Assembly: GCA_003220535.1 (NCBI GenBank)
Contig: QHSU01000057.1
Span: 169,397-233,396, forward strand
From: Candidatus Rokuibacteriota bacterium
GTDB taxonomy: Bacteria; Methylomirabilota; Methylomirabilia; Rokubacteriales; CSP1-6
DNA: 64,000 bases
Reading direction: 5' to 3'
In this document: positions 1 through 9,183 of the stretch, one piece after another
Numbering within the stretch: position 1 is the first letter of the stretch
Layout: every line of letters begins with the position of its first letter
Made by a program: the position numbers and the translations under genes
The notes under the pieces: model-generated
What the model saw: only the letters and a program-made list of their open reading frames with translations
Databases searched by the model: none
What the model was told of the DNA's origin: nothing

Positions 1-2420
1 GACGCGCGCGATCGAGACCCGAGGGCGCTGAGATCGGGCTCTTCCTCGCGAGAAACCCGTACGTGGTGCTGGGCGCGTCGCTGCTGCTGACGCTCGTCGC
101 GGCGTCGTACGTCGCCGGGTGGCTCCGACTGGGAGGGGAATCCGGCGTCCCGGCGTTCGTCGTCGTTTTCCTCGTCGGGCTGGCCATCAGCGGTGCGCTC
201 TTCGGCGTGACGCGGGCCGAGCTGCGCGCACGCGCGAGGGCCGAGCGCGTCGCCGCCCACCTTCGGGAGTCCGAGATGGCGCTGCGGGAACGCGAGGCCA
301 CCTTCCGGCTTCTGTTCGCCGACAATCCGCTCCCCATGTGGGTGTACGACGTGGAGACGCTCGCCTTCCTCGAAGTCAACGCCGCCGCCGTCGCGAAGTA
401 CGGTTACTCGCGGGAGGAGTTCCTCCGGATGCGGATCAGCGACATCCGGCCCCCGGAGGACCTGGACCGACTTCGAGCCAGCGTCGCGACGATGTCGGCG
501 GTGACCGCTCAGGTGCGACGCGCCCCCGGTCTCTGGCGCCATCTCTTGAAGGACGGTCGGTTGATCGACGTCAACATCGTCTCGCACGCGATGACCTTCG
601 CCGGCCGACAGGCGGCGCTGGTCGTCGCGATCGACACCACCGAGCTCGTGCGGAGCGAGGCGGCGCTCGCGACGTACGCCGAACGGCTCGACATCCTGCA
701 CGAGATCGATCGCCTGATCATCGCCGGCGAAGCGCCCGTGGTCATCGCGGAAACGGTGCTGCGTCGGCTGCGGGAGCTGCTGGGCGTCCCGCGCGCCATC
801 GTGAACCTGTTCGATCTGGAAACCGGTCAGGTCGAATGGCTCGCCGCCGTCGGACGGCGCCGCTTCTACCGGGGTGCCCCGGTCCGGTATTCGCTCGCGC
901 TGGCCGGAGACATCGAGGCCCTGCGGCGCGGCGAGCCGCAGGTGATGGATACGAGCACGCTGCCACCCGGCCCGGAGGCCGCGGGCCTGCTCGCCTCGGG
1001 TGTCCAGAAGTACATGGTGGTGCCCATGATCGCCGACGGTGAGCTCATCGGCTCGGTCAGCTTCGGTGGCCCCACGGGCCAGTTTCCCCCGGAGCAGGTC
1101 AGCATCGCGCAAGAGGCGGCGACGCAGCTCGCGATCGCGATCGTGCAGACGCGCCTGCGCGAGCGCGTGCAGCGCCACGCCGACGAGCTGGAGCAGCGCG
1201 TGCACGAGCGCACGCTGGCGCTGCGCGACGCCAACCAGCAGCTCCAGCACGAGAACGCTGAGCGGCGCCACGCGGAGGCCGAGGCGGAGCGCGCCAACCA
1301 GGCCAAGAGCGATTTCCTGTCGCGGATGAGTCACGAGCTCCGCACTCCGCTGAACGGGATCCTGGGCTTCGCGCAGCTCCTGGAGCTGGAAGAGCTCGGG
1401 CCGGACCAGTCCGAGAGCGTCGAGCACATTCTCAAGGCCGGCCGGCACCTCCTCAGCTTGATCAACGAGGTGCTCGACATCAGCCGGATCGAAGCCGGGC
1501 GGCTGCAGCTCTCGCTCGAGCCGGTCCAGGTGGGCGAGACCGTGCGCGCGGCCCTCGATCTCGTGTGTCCGCTGGCGGCCCAGCACGACATCGAGCTGCG
1601 GGCGAATGGCGCCGATGTCTCCCAGCACATCCTGGCCGACCGACAGCGGCTGCAGCAGGTTCTCCTGAACCTCTTGTCGAACGCGGTGAAGTACAATCAC
1701 GCGGGCGGCACCGTGACGGTGTCGTGCGAGGATGGCGCCGGCGAGCGGCTACGGATCGTCGTGACCGACACCGGCCGCGGGATCTCGCCGGAGATGTTCC
1801 GCCGGCTCTTCACCCCGTTCGACCGGCTCGGCGCCGAAGCGACTGGCGTCGAGGGCACCGGTCTCGGACTGGCGCTGTCCAAGCACCTGGTCGAGGCGAT
1901 GGGCGGCACGCTGGCGGTGGTGAGCGAGCTCGGAGCCGGCTCGGCGTTCACGGTCGAATTTCCGCTGGCGGGGGCGCCGGCCGCGGTGCTCGACGCGCCG
2001 GGCGCCCCGCCGACCGGCCGAGACGAGCCGACGGCCGCGCCGAGGCTCGTGCTCTATATCGAAGACAATCTCTCCAATCTTCGTCTCATCGAGCAAGTGC
2101 TGAGCCGCCGACCTCACACCACGCTCCTGTCGGCGATGCAGGGGCAGGTCGGGTTGGACCTGGCGCGTGAGCATCGCCCCGACATGATCCTGCTCGATCT
2201 CCACCTTCCGGATCTGCCGGGGGACGAGGTGCTTCGCCGCCTCCTCGACGAGCCGCGCACGCGTCAGATCCCCGTCGTGATCCTCAGCGCCGACGCGACG
2301 CCGGGACAGTCCGAGCGGCTGCTGGCGGCCGGGGCCCGGGCGTATCTGACGAAGCCACTCGACGTGCGCCAGTTCCTTGCGCTCGTCGACGAGCATATGT
2401 CAAAGGCGCAGGACGACTAG
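1..2420 (+). CDS. Hybrid sensor histidine kinase / response regulator (5' partial)
   Basis: Membrane-linked two-component sensor. The reading frame is open to base 1 with no stop, so the gene probably begins upstream; the first usable start here is GTG 63, and residue numbers count from it. Two hydrophobic helices (about 1-20 and 29-49) are followed by a PAS domain (about 75-200), a GAF domain (about 210-365), a coiled coil, then HisKA with RMSHELRTPLNG (phosphoacceptor His about 424). The HATPase carries LLSNAVKY, DTGRGIS and GTGLGLALS. The C-terminal receiver has LYIEDN, LLDLHLPD (phospho-Asp about 712) and KPL. Because transmitter and receiver share one chain, an Hpt protein or DNA-binding regulator elsewhere is expected. 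No signal-specific motif is visible, so the stimulus is unknown. Its 3' end overlaps the convergent CMD gene by 4 bp. Confidence 0.93.
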   Translation, partial: RARSRPEGAEIGLFLARNPYVVLGASLLLTLVAASYVAGWLRLGGESGVPAFVVVFLVGLAISGALFGVTRAELRARARAERVAAHLRESEMALREREATFRLLFADNPLPMWVYDVETLAFLEVNAAAVAKYGYSREEFLRMRISDIRPPEDLDRLRASVATMSAVTAQVRRAPGLWRHLLKDGRLIDVNIVSHAMTFAGRQAALVVAIDTTELVRSEAALATYAERLDILHEIDRLIIAGEAPVVIAETVLRRLRELLGVPRAIVNLFDLETGQVEWLAAVGRRRFYRGAPVRYSLALAGDIEALRRGEPQVMDTSTLPPGPEAAGLLASGVQKYMVVPMIADGELIGSVSFGGPTGQFPPEQVSIAQEAATQLAIAIVQTRLRERVQRHADELEQRVHERTLALRDANQQLQHENAERRHAEAEAERANQAKSDFLSRMSHELRTPLNGILGFAQLLELEELGPDQSESVEHILKAGRHLLSLINEVLDISRIEAGRLQLSLEPVQVGETVRAALDLVCPLAAQHDIELRANGADVSQHILADRQRLQQVLLNLLSNAVKYNHAGGTVTVSCEDGAGERLRIVVTDTGRGISPEMFRRLFTPFDRLGAEATGVEGTGLGLALSKHLVEAMGGTLAVVSELGAGSAFTVEFPLAGAPAAVLDAPGAPPTGRDEPTAAPRLVLYIEDNLSNLRLIEQVLSRRPHTTLLSAMQGQVGLDLAREHRPDMILLDLHLPDLPGDEVLRRLLDEPRTRQIPVVILSADATPGQSERLLAAGARAYLTKPLDVRQFLALVDEHMSKAQDD

Positions 2421-2962
2421 ACCTTCAGCACCTCGGCGCCCGGCGCCGCCTCCAGCTCACAGGCGTTGACCGTCATCGACAGCATGCTGTAGTAGCCGAT
2501 CGCGCCCGTGAGCTGGATGAGCCCGTCGTTGCCGAACCGCCCGATGAGCGCCTTCACGGTCGCGTCGTCGACCCGATGCTTGCGAAGAAGCTGCCGCGTG
2601 AAGTCCACGATCTGAGCGTCTTCGGCCGGCAGCCCGCGGCTCGTGTTCTCGCGGATGGCCGTGATGGTCGACTCCGGCACGCCGAGCTTTCTGGCCCCGC
2701 CGGTCTGCGCGCCCCAGACGTAGATCGCCTCGAACTCTCGCGCGACCGTCATGGCGGCGAGCACCCGCACGCGCATGTCGAGCGAGCCCTCGAACCGGAC
2801 GAAGGCGCCGAGATGCGCGAGGCGGCCGGCCAGCTCCGGGCAGTGCAGGAACATCGTGAACGGCCCCTGGAGGGCGCCCCGGCTCGCGACGATCGAGTCG
2901 ACGATCGCCTGGTCCTTGGGAGTGACCTGGTCCTTGCTGGTGATCGGTGTCAGCCTTGCCAT
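2417..2962 (-). CDS. Carboxymuconolactone decarboxylase (CMD) family protein
   Basis: A 181-residue all-helical AhpD/CMD-fold protein. The start at 2962 is chosen over an upstream ATG in the same frame because AGGGGGA sits a proper distance before it and the chain then begins MARLTPITS. The core AAMTVAREFEAIYVWGAQ is where AhpD-type members carry the CxxC redox pair; no cysteines are present there, so this is the non-peroxidase branch. Such proteins often accompany ring-cleavage or lactone metabolism, but the substrate cannot be read from sequence. It is divergent from the TctC-like gene, and a copy of repeat R1 lies between them. Confidence 0.88.
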   Translation of the reverse strand: MARLTPITSKDQVTPKDQAIVDSIVASRGALQGPFTMFLHCPELAGRLAHLGAFVRFEGSLDMRVRVLAAMTVAREFEAIYVWGAQTGGARKLGVPESTITAIRENTSRGLPAEDAQIVDFTRQLLRKHRVDDATVKALIGRFGNDGLIQLTGAIGYYSMLSMTVNACELEAAPGAEVLKV

Positions 2963-3112
2963 GGGTTCCCCCTTCGTCTGGTTTGCCCGCACACATACCG
3001 CCGGAGCCTTCGCCTGTCAACGACCGACGTTGCTCGGCGACTCGGAGCCGGAGTACATTCACGGATCACCGGGGGCCGAGCGTTCCGAGGCGCCCGAGCA
3101 CGTACCAATTTA

Positions 3113-3163
3113 GAGTCGCGCCTCGGCCGGCGGGGCCCCAGCCCCGCGACGGCCCGCGGCGCG
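3113..3163 (+). repeat. Dispersed repeat R1, copy A (51 bp, full length)
   Basis: Begins GAGTCGCGCCTCGGCC and ends GCGGCGCG. The centre forms a 7-bp stem, GCGGGGC/GCCCCGC, with loop CCCA. It is 48/51 identical to the inverse complement of 15853-15903. It lies in the divergent gap between the CMD gene and the TctC-like gene, 21 nt before ATG 3184. Confidence 0.8.
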
Positions 3164-3183
3164 TAACCCAGGAGGCGACCGTG

Positions 3184-4215
3184 ATGCTCAGGACCACTCG
3201 CCCCTTCTGGCTCGTCGTCGCCGGGCTGGCCGCTCTCGCGGGCGTCAGTGACGCGACGACCCACGACTTCTACGCGGGCAGGACCGTCCGCATCGTCGTG
3301 AGTGCGGCGCCCGGCGGCGGCTTTGACACCTATTCTCGGACGATCGCGCGGCACATGGGCAAGCACATCCCGGGTCGCCCCGTGCTCATCGTCGAGAACA
3401 TGCCCGGCGCGGGAGGCCTGATCGCGGCCAACCATGTCTACAAGGTGGCGAAACCCGATGGTTTGACGATCGGGAACTTCTCCGGCGGACTCGTCTCACA
3501 GCAGCTCGTGAAGAGCCCGGGCGTGGAATTCGACGCGCGCAAGTTCGAATGGCTCGGGGTTCCGGTGAAAGACCACGTCGTCTGCGCCGTGACCAGGGCA
3601 AGCGGTATCTCCAGCGTGGAGACGTGGATGGCGGCCAGGACGCCCGTCAAGCTGGGCGCGACCGGCGCGGGCACCAATACCTATGACTCACCCAAGGTCC
3701 TCAAGACGACGCTGGCGCTGCCGATCCAGGTCGTCGCAGGGTACAAGGGAACGGCCGAGATTCGCCTGGCGGTCGACTCCGGGGAGCTCGCCGGCGGTTG
3801 TTGGGCCTGGGAGTCGATCAAGGTGACGTGGGGCAAGGCGCTGGAGACCGGCGATCTCCGAATCGTCTTGCAAGCCAGCCCAAAGGCCCATGCGGATCTT
3901 CCGAGTATTCCAGTCGCGATCACGCTCGCCAAGACCGACGAGGCGCGCCAGCTGATCGAGGCGGGAATTCACGATCCGAGCGCGATCACCCGGCTCTACG
4001 CCGCGCCGCCCGGCACTCCCAAAGCGCGCGTCCAGCTCCTGCGCCGAGCCTTCGCGGCGACCATGCAGGACGCGGAGTTTCGGGCGGAGGCCGAGAGGGT
4101 CAAGCTGGACGTCGATCCGATCCCGGGCGAGGAGGTCGAGCGGATCGTGGCCAGGACGTTCGCGCGGGAGCCCGCGCTGGTCGCCAAGCTGAAGGAGGCG
4201 CTGGCGGCAAAGTAG
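3184..4215 (+). CDS. Tripartite tricarboxylate transporter substrate-binding protein (TctC/Bug family)
   Basis: Periplasmic solute-binding protein of the TTT class, 343 residues. The start is ATG 3184 (GTG 3181 is adjacent) with AGGAGG at 3170-3175. A Sec signal peptide (MLRTTRPFWLVVAGLAALAG) probably ends near VSDA. The mature N terminus has the family pattern FYAGRTVRIVVSAAPGGGFD, followed by GRPVLIVENMPGAGG. Bug proteins typically bind carboxylates or other small organic acids between two lobes. No TctA or TctB membrane subunit lies nearby, as is common for orphan Bug proteins, so the partner transporter is unknown. The last 116 bp are overlapped antisense by the tail of the convergent molybdenum-hydroxylase gene. 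Confidence 0.92.
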   Translation: MLRTTRPFWLVVAGLAALAGVSDATTHDFYAGRTVRIVVSAAPGGGFDTYSRTIARHMGKHIPGRPVLIVENMPGAGGLIAANHVYKVAKPDGLTIGNFSGGLVSQQLVKSPGVEFDARKFEWLGVPVKDHVVCAVTRASGISSVETWMAARTPVKLGATGAGTNTYDSPKVLKTTLALPIQVVAGYKGTAEIRLAVDSGELAGGCWAWESIKVTWGKALETGDLRIVLQASPKAHADLPSIPVAITLAKTDEARQLIEAGIHDPSAITRLYAAPPGTPKARVQLLRRAFAATMQDAEFRAEAERVKLDVDPIPGEEVERIVARTFAREPALVAKLKEALAAK

Positions 4216-6559
4216 CGGCGCTCGCCGTGCTCCCGCCGCCCGGCGCGAATCCGGCGTTGCGGAGCAGCGTGTAGACGCGCTCCGGCGTGAGGACCGGACT
4301 CGGAATGTCGAGCCGCCCCTCGAAGGCGTCGGCCACCGCATTGGCGATCGCCGCCGTCGGCGGCCCGGTGGCGCCCTCGCCGACGCCGCGGACGCCGAGC
4401 GGGTTGTGGTCGGTCGCGAAGTGGAGATGCTCCATCGCGAGCGGCGGCATGTCGTTCGCGCGCGGTATGGGATAGTCCATGAGCGTGCTCGTCAAGAGCT
4501 GACCGTCGTCGCCGTACACGACGTGCTCGCCGAGGACGACCCCCAGGCCCTGGGCGAAGCCGCCGATCATCTGCCCGTCGACGATCACCGGATGGAGCTG
4601 TCGGCCGCAGTCGTGGACGATGACGTAGCGGACGATGGTGAGGCGGCCCGTCTCCGCGTCGACCTCCACCACTGCCGCGTGGACGCCGCTCGACCACGTC
4701 ACCGTCGGTGGCGCGTAGAACTTCGTGGCCCAGAGTCCCGGACCTCCGAGCTCGACGAGGCTCCTGTCGCGTAGCGCCACCCGCGCGACCTGGCTCAGGG
4801 GAATCGCGTGTGAGGGCGCGCCGACCACGAACGCGCGGCCCTCCTCGATCCGCACGTCGGCCGTGGCGCACTCGAGCAGACCGGCGGCGACTCGACACGC
4901 CTGGACCTTCACGGCGGCCGCGGCCTGGGCGACCGCGTTCCCGGTGTTGACGGCGACGCGGCTGGCGCCGGTTCCGTACCCGTACGGCACCAGCGAGGTG
5001 TCGCCGCCGCGCACGCGGATGTCGTGGAAGGCCGCGCCGAGGTACTCGGCACACACCTGGGCGAACACGGTCTCGTGTCCCTGGCCCGAGCCCGAGACGC
5101 CGATGAGGACCTCGACGTGCCCGCGCTCGTCGACCTTCACGGTGGCCCATTCGCCGGGACGAACGCTGCCGCCCGCCTCGAGGTAGCCTGCGATGCCGAG
5201 CCCGACGCGTCGGCCCGCCGCGCGCAGCTCGGTCTGGCGCTTTCGCCAGCCGGCGTAGTCGAGCAGGTCGAGCGCGCGCCTGAGCTCGAGGGGATAGTCG
5301 CCGCCGTCGTAGCTCACCGGCACGCCGTCGCGGTACACGAGGCCCGGGCGATAGGGCATCTCTTTCGGCGCGATGAGATTCTTCGCCCGAACCTCCGCCG
5401 GATCGAGGCCGAGCTCGGCCGCGAGACGGTCGAGCAGCCGCTCGATCACGAGGATCGCCTCGGGGCGTCCCGCACCGCGATACGGCGCGCTCGGCGCCTT
5501 GTTGGTCACCACCGAGAAGCCCTCCGCGCGGAACGTGGGGACTTTGTACTGGGAGGGCAGGTGATTGATCGTGTTCGTCGGCTCGTGCACGGAGAAGGCG
5601 TGATAGGCGCCGACGTCCTTCACGAGGCGTACGTCGAGGCCGAGGATGCGCCCGTCGCGCGTCGCCGCGAGCCGGGCGTGGTGCGACTGCTGGCGCGCCT
5701 GGTGGGTGCTCGACATGAACTCCGTGCGCGTCTGGATCCACTTCACGGGCCGGCCGAGACGGTAGGCGAGCAGAGGGACGAGAATGTCCTCCGGGTAGAT
5801 GCCTTCCTTCGGCCCGAACCCGCCACCGGTGTCGGGCGCGATGACGCGCACGCTCTCGGCGGGCAGCCCGAGCCGCGCGGCGATCGCGGCGCGCAGGTTG
5901 TACGGCCCCTGATGAGGCGCCCAGACGGTCAAGTTCCGCGTGGCGGGATCGAACTGAGCGCAGAGACCGCGCGTCTCGATCGCCATCGACGACACGCGGC
6001 CGTGCGCGGGATGATCCTCGACGACCACGTCGGCCTCGGCGAACGCCCGGTCGACGTCGCCGATGACCTTGCTGACCTGGCCGACGACGTTGCTCGCGCC
6101 CTCGTGAACGGCCGGCGACGCCCCGGTCATCGCGACTTCGGCGTCGACCACGGCGGGCCGCGCCTCGTACTCGATCCGAACCGTCTCGGCGGCGTCGGCC
6201 GCCTGGTAGGGATCGCGGCCGACGACGGCGGCGATCGGCTCGCCGACGTAGCGGACTTCACCACGGGCGAGCGGCCACTGCGGGCGGGGCGTGTCCAGGC
6301 GGACGTAGGGGTTCGTCCGATCCGCGCGCGCCGCCGGCAGCGGCTCGGCCAGCTCGGGGAGGTCGTCGGCGAGAAAGACCGCGACACCAGGAAGCTCCCG
6401 CGCCGCCCTCGCATCGACGGCGATGATCCGCGCCCGCGCGTGCGTCGAGCGGACGACGGCGAGGTGAACGAGGCCGGGCGGCGCGATGTCGTCGATGAAG
6501 CGTCCGCGACCTGTGAGGAGCCGCTCGTCTTCCTTGCGTCGGGGCGACTGGCCGATCAC
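4100..6559 (-). CDS. Xanthine dehydrogenase family protein, molybdopterin-binding (CoxL-like) subunit
   Basis: Large subunit of a molybdenum hydroxylase, 819 residues, GTG start 22 nt after the stop of the upstream TPR gene. It starts with the family signature IGQSPRRKEDERLLTGRGRF. The Moco-binding GGGFGPKEG is present, the AYRGAGRPE-type loop reads PYRGAGRPEA, and GVRGVGEGATGP holds the expected catalytic Glu. The active-site loop is not the AYXCSFR of true CO dehydrogenase, so a CO substrate is unlikely; hydroxylation of an N-heterocycle or aldehyde is plausible. FAD and 2Fe-2S subunits are not adjacent. The last 40 or so residues are Pro/Arg/Ala-rich and run antisense into the TctC-like gene, suggesting loss of the original stop. 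Confidence 0.9.
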   Translation of the reverse strand: MIGQSPRRKEDERLLTGRGRFIDDIAPPGLVHLAVVRSTHARARIIAVDARAARELPGVAVFLADDLPELAEPLPAARADRTNPYVRLDTPRPQWPLARGEVRYVGEPIAAVVGRDPYQAADAAETVRIEYEARPAVVDAEVAMTGASPAVHEGASNVVGQVSKVIGDVDRAFAEADVVVEDHPAHGRVSSMAIETRGLCAQFDPATRNLTVWAPHQGPYNLRAAIAARLGLPAESVRVIAPDTGGGFGPKEGIYPEDILVPLLAYRLGRPVKWIQTRTEFMSSTHQARQQSHHARLAATRDGRILGLDVRLVKDVGAYHAFSVHEPTNTINHLPSQYKVPTFRAEGFSVVTNKAPSAPYRGAGRPEAILVIERLLDRLAAELGLDPAEVRAKNLIAPKEMPYRPGLVYRDGVPVSYDGGDYPLELRRALDLLDYAGWRKRQTELRAAGRRVGLGIAGYLEAGGSVRPGEWATVKVDERGHVEVLIGVSGSGQGHETVFAQVCAEYLGAAFHDIRVRGGDTSLVPYGYGTGASRVAVNTGNAVAQAAAAVKVQACRVAAGLLECATADVRIEEGRAFVVGAPSHAIPLSQVARVALRDRSLVELGGPGLWATKFYAPPTVTWSSGVHAAVVEVDAETGRLTIVRYVIVHDCGRQLHPVIVDGQMIGGFAQGLGVVLGEHVVYGDDGQLLTSTLMDYPIPRANDMPPLAMEHLHFATDHNPLGVRGVGEGATGPPTAAIANAVADAFEGRLDIPSPVLTPERVYTLLRNAGFAPGGGSTASAATLPPAPPSAWRPARAPARTSWPRSARPPRPGSDRRPA

Positions 6560-6580
6560 GGGGCGACGCCCTCGAACCTC

Positions 6581-7111
6581 TCAGGGCGCGCGGCCGGCGC
6601 CGGTTCGCTTGCGGTACGCCGCGATCTGTCGTTCCAGATCACCGAGCTCCTCGCACGGGAGCAGGCAGATTCGACGCAGCGCGGCGAGATGCTCCTCCGC
6701 GCGCGCAAGATCGCCGACCATCAGGTACGCCTCACCGGCGTACTCGTGAGCCCCACGATGGCGGGGATTGAGCTCGAGCGCGCGCTTGTAGTGCTCGAAC
6801 GCGGCATCGAGCTGCCCGAGATTCCGGTAGGAAAACCCGAGGTAGTTCTGGAGGTCGGCGTTGTCGGGGTCGCGCAGCGCCGCCTGGTTGAAGCGGCGAG
6901 CGGCTTCGCGCCAGTCCTTGCCATCGAGCGCCTGCTTGCCGGCCGCATAGTCCGGGTCGCTCGCGACCGCGCCCGGTTGGGTCTCCGACGGCTCGGAGAA
7001 CGACGGCAGCGGCACGCCGACGGCGGCGGCCACTGCCAACCCCGCGGCCCACCGGCACCAGCGTCGTCGGGTTCGCGTGCCTGCGAATGCGAGTCGAGAG
7101 GCGCCACTCAT
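6581..7111 (-). CDS. TPR-repeat exported protein
   Basis: A 176-residue protein. ATG 7111 is chosen because GGAGG lies 4 nt upstream; an in-frame upstream ATG at 7210 lacks a ribosome-binding site and would add an Arg-rich leader. An Arg-rich n-region (TRTRRRWCRW) and a hydrophobic stretch suggest export. About three TPR units follow, with consensus-like AAGKQALDGKDWREAARRF, LQNYLGFSYRNLGQLDAAFE and AHEYAGEAYLMVGDLARAEE. TPRs mediate protein contacts; no enzymatic motif is seen. It lies directly upstream of the CoxL-like gene, so co-transcription is likely, but a functional link is unproven. Confidence 0.83.
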   Translation of the reverse strand: MSGASRLAFAGTRTRRRWCRWAAGLAVAAAVGVPLPSFSEPSETQPGAVASDPDYAAGKQALDGKDWREAARRFNQAALRDPDNADLQNYLGFSYRNLGQLDAAFEHYKRALELNPRHRGAHEYAGEAYLMVGDLARAEEHLAALRRICLLPCEELGDLERQIAAYRKRTGAGRAP

Positions 7112-7506
7112 ACGGCCTCCGGTCGTCGAGACTTCGACACCGGATCTTACACCGTGTCGGCGCAGCCGGTGGCGCCGTCTCACCGGCGCCACAAGGCGCC
7201 CCAGGTTCATGTTCGGGAACCTCCTGGCCAGACCGCCCGTTTATTGGCCGGTTTCGGCGTGGGGAAGGTGAACTGGACTCGCCTCCCCTGTCATCGCTTC
7301 CGGGCCAACGAGGTGTGGTTGCTTCTCGGGGTCATCACGCACAAACTTGGCAACCGGCGGCGTCGCGGCGTCGCCTCGTCCTGCCCGTCGCTTCGTCTGA
7401 ACGTCACGTGAACCGACAAGGGAGGGGGTGTCTCTTAGATCGATCGCCGCGGACAGAGAAGCCCTTGGACGCAGGAAGTTTCCATCAACCCGTAAGGGAG
7501 GACGCC
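7112..7506. other. Intergenic region upstream of the divergent TPR and CHRD genes
   Basis: About 395 bp with no convincing gene. A 9-bp hairpin, GTGGCGCCG/CGGCGCCAC with a 6-nt loop, lies at 7169-7192. The last 80 bp are less GC-rich than the flanks and should hold the CHRD promoter; I could not pick a convincing -35/-10 pair. Confidence 0.5.
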
Positions 7507-8091
7507 ATGCGCTTGGACAAGCTTATCGAGGCCGTGCTGGTCGCCGCTCTTGTCGTTTTCTCGGCTAGCTACGCCCAGGCAGAGGAATTCTTTGCACGCT
7601 TGAACGGCTTCCAGGAGCTCGGAGGGCTGAACGCTGAAACCGGGGCGATCCGGTCTGAGGGCAGTGGCACGCTACATCTCAGCCTCGATAAGAACGCTGG
7701 CTCGGCGACCTTCACCCTGACCTTTTCAGACGTGGGCACCACGCCACCGAAGACCGGCACAGTGACGCAGGCGCATATCCATTTCGGTAAGGTGCATTCG
7801 GCCGGCGGCGTCATGGTGTTCTTTTGCACGAACGTGAGTAACGGCCCTACGGGGACGCAGGCATGCCCGATGAATGCCGGGACCGTGACGGGCGTCTTCT
7901 CGAGCGCGAGTGTCGTAGCCATTGCAGGACAGAACGTCAACGCCGGCGACTTCGACGCGCTCGTCGACGCACTAGACTCGAATACCGCCTATGCCAATAT
8001 CCACACGACAGCGCTCCCGGCGGGTGAGATCCGCGGACAGGTCCGCAGGGTTCACCGGCACGATCAAGACGACAAGCGTCACGACAAGTGA
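7507..8091 (+). CDS. Secreted CHRD domain-containing protein
   Basis: A 194-residue exported protein. ATG 7507 is preceded by GGGAGG; the signal peptide LIEAVLVAALVVFSASYAQA probably ends AQA|EE. One CHRD domain follows: FFARLNGFQELGG, a strand-rich middle, AHIHFGKVHSAGGVMVFFC, and the closing NIHTTALPAGEIRGQV typical of the family. The C-terminal tail is His/Asp/Lys-rich (HRHDQDDKRHDK). CHRD domains occur in chordin and in many bacterial secreted proteins; their bacterial role is not established. The gene is visibly less GC-rich than its neighbours, which may indicate later acquisition. Confidence 0.9.
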   Translation: MRLDKLIEAVLVAALVVFSASYAQAEEFFARLNGFQELGGLNAETGAIRSEGSGTLHLSLDKNAGSATFTLTFSDVGTTPPKTGTVTQAHIHFGKVHSAGGVMVFFCTNVSNGPTGTQACPMNAGTVTGVFSSASVVAIAGQNVNAGDFDALVDALDSNTAYANIHTTALPAGEIRGQVRRVHRHDQDDKRHDK

Positions 8092-8151
8092 TTCGACGAT
8101 CGGGAACGCGGCGCCGGCCGGGTCTCGCGAGAGGCCCGGTCGGCTCGTCCG

Positions 8152-9141
8152 TCACACCGGCCCGTTCGGGGCCACCAGGATCTTTCCGCTGCGCTCGGCG
8201 CGCTGCGCGTGCGCCACGGCCTCCTTGATCTCCTCGATGGGATAGACCGTCTCGACGGGCGCCGAGAGGATGCCCTTCGCGATCTGCTGGCCGAGGTCGG
8301 CGTAGATCGCTCGGATCTGCTCGAGCGATCGTGTGCCCAGGGCTCGGCCGAGGATGAAGCCGACGAGCGTCTGTCCGCCGGAGATCAACGCGTTACGGGA
8401 CATCACCGGATCCTCGCCCGTCATCGAGCCGTAGTTACAGACGACACCGCCCTCGGCGACACACGCCGAGAGCCGTGCGGTCGCCCGTCCGGACACGGCG
8501 TCGAGACCCAGGCGGATCGGCGCGCCACGCGTGTGCGTCTTGACGGCTTCGGCGAGATCGGGGCCGTCGACCACGCAGGCGTCGGCGCCGAGCGCCTTCA
8601 GCTCGCCGAACAGCGAGTCGCGTCTGACCACGTTCACCGTCTTCGCGCCGCGCGGTCGGGCCAGGCGGATGACGAGGCGGCCGACCGCCGAGTTGGCGAC
8701 GTTCTGGATCACCCAGTCGCCCGGCTTCAAGGGGACGACGTCGCTGAGCAGCAGGAACGCCGTCGCGGGATTGATGCGCAGCATCGCGGCCTGTTGAATG
8801 TCGATGCCGGCCGACACCGCGACGACGTCGTCACCTTTGACGCGCCGTTGCTGGGCCCAGTTTTCGCGCTGCAGGTTGATCACCAGATCGCCCGGCTTCA
8901 CGTGCGTCACGCCGGCGCCGACCGCCGTGACGCGGCCGACGCACTCAGCCCCCGGCGTCGCCGGCAGCGGCGGCTTCAGGCGATAGCTGCCCCGGCAGAA
9001 CGAGACATCGGCGGGATTGATCGGGAACGCGAGGACGTCGAACACGACCTCGCCCGCGTCCGGCGTGCCGACGTCCGGCACGTCGGCGCAGCGCAGGCCC
9101 TCTTCCGGCGGGCCATACCGTTCGAGCAGTACCTGTTTCAT
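8152..9141 (-). CDS. MDR-superfamily NAD(P)H oxidoreductase, 2-enoyl thioester reductase (MECR)-like
   Basis: A 329-residue medium-chain dehydrogenase/reductase without structural-zinc cysteines. The GroES-like half carries NPADVSFCRGSYRLKPPLPA and PGAECVGRVTAVGAGV. The Rossmann half has the MECR-like QNVANSAVGRLVIRLA in place of the usual GxGxxG of zinc alcohol dehydrogenases, followed by VCNYGSMTGEDP. These features point to NADPH-dependent reduction of an enoyl thioester or a quinone-like acceptor. It lies downstream of cinA on the same strand, 42 nt away. The physiological substrate cannot be determined here. Confidence 0.86.
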   Translation of the reverse strand: MKQVLLERYGPPEEGLRCADVPDVGTPDAGEVVFDVLAFPINPADVSFCRGSYRLKPPLPATPGAECVGRVTAVGAGVTHVKPGDLVINLQRENWAQQRRVKGDDVVAVSAGIDIQQAAMLRINPATAFLLLSDVVPLKPGDWVIQNVANSAVGRLVIRLARPRGAKTVNVVRRDSLFGELKALGADACVVDGPDLAEAVKTHTRGAPIRLGLDAVSGRATARLSACVAEGGVVCNYGSMTGEDPVMSRNALISGGQTLVGFILGRALGTRSLEQIRAIYADLGQQIAKGILSAPVETVYPIEEIKEAVAHAQRAERSGKILVAPNGPV

Positions 9142-9183
9142 TGGATTCTTCTCCTTCAGCCGCGTGTCAGCGGACCCGCGCGC

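Noticed and set aside
4100..6559. Aerobic CO dehydrogenase large subunit
   Set aside because: The active-site loop does not contain AYXCSFR and no M or S subunit genes are adjacent; the same loop test excludes 43470-45782.
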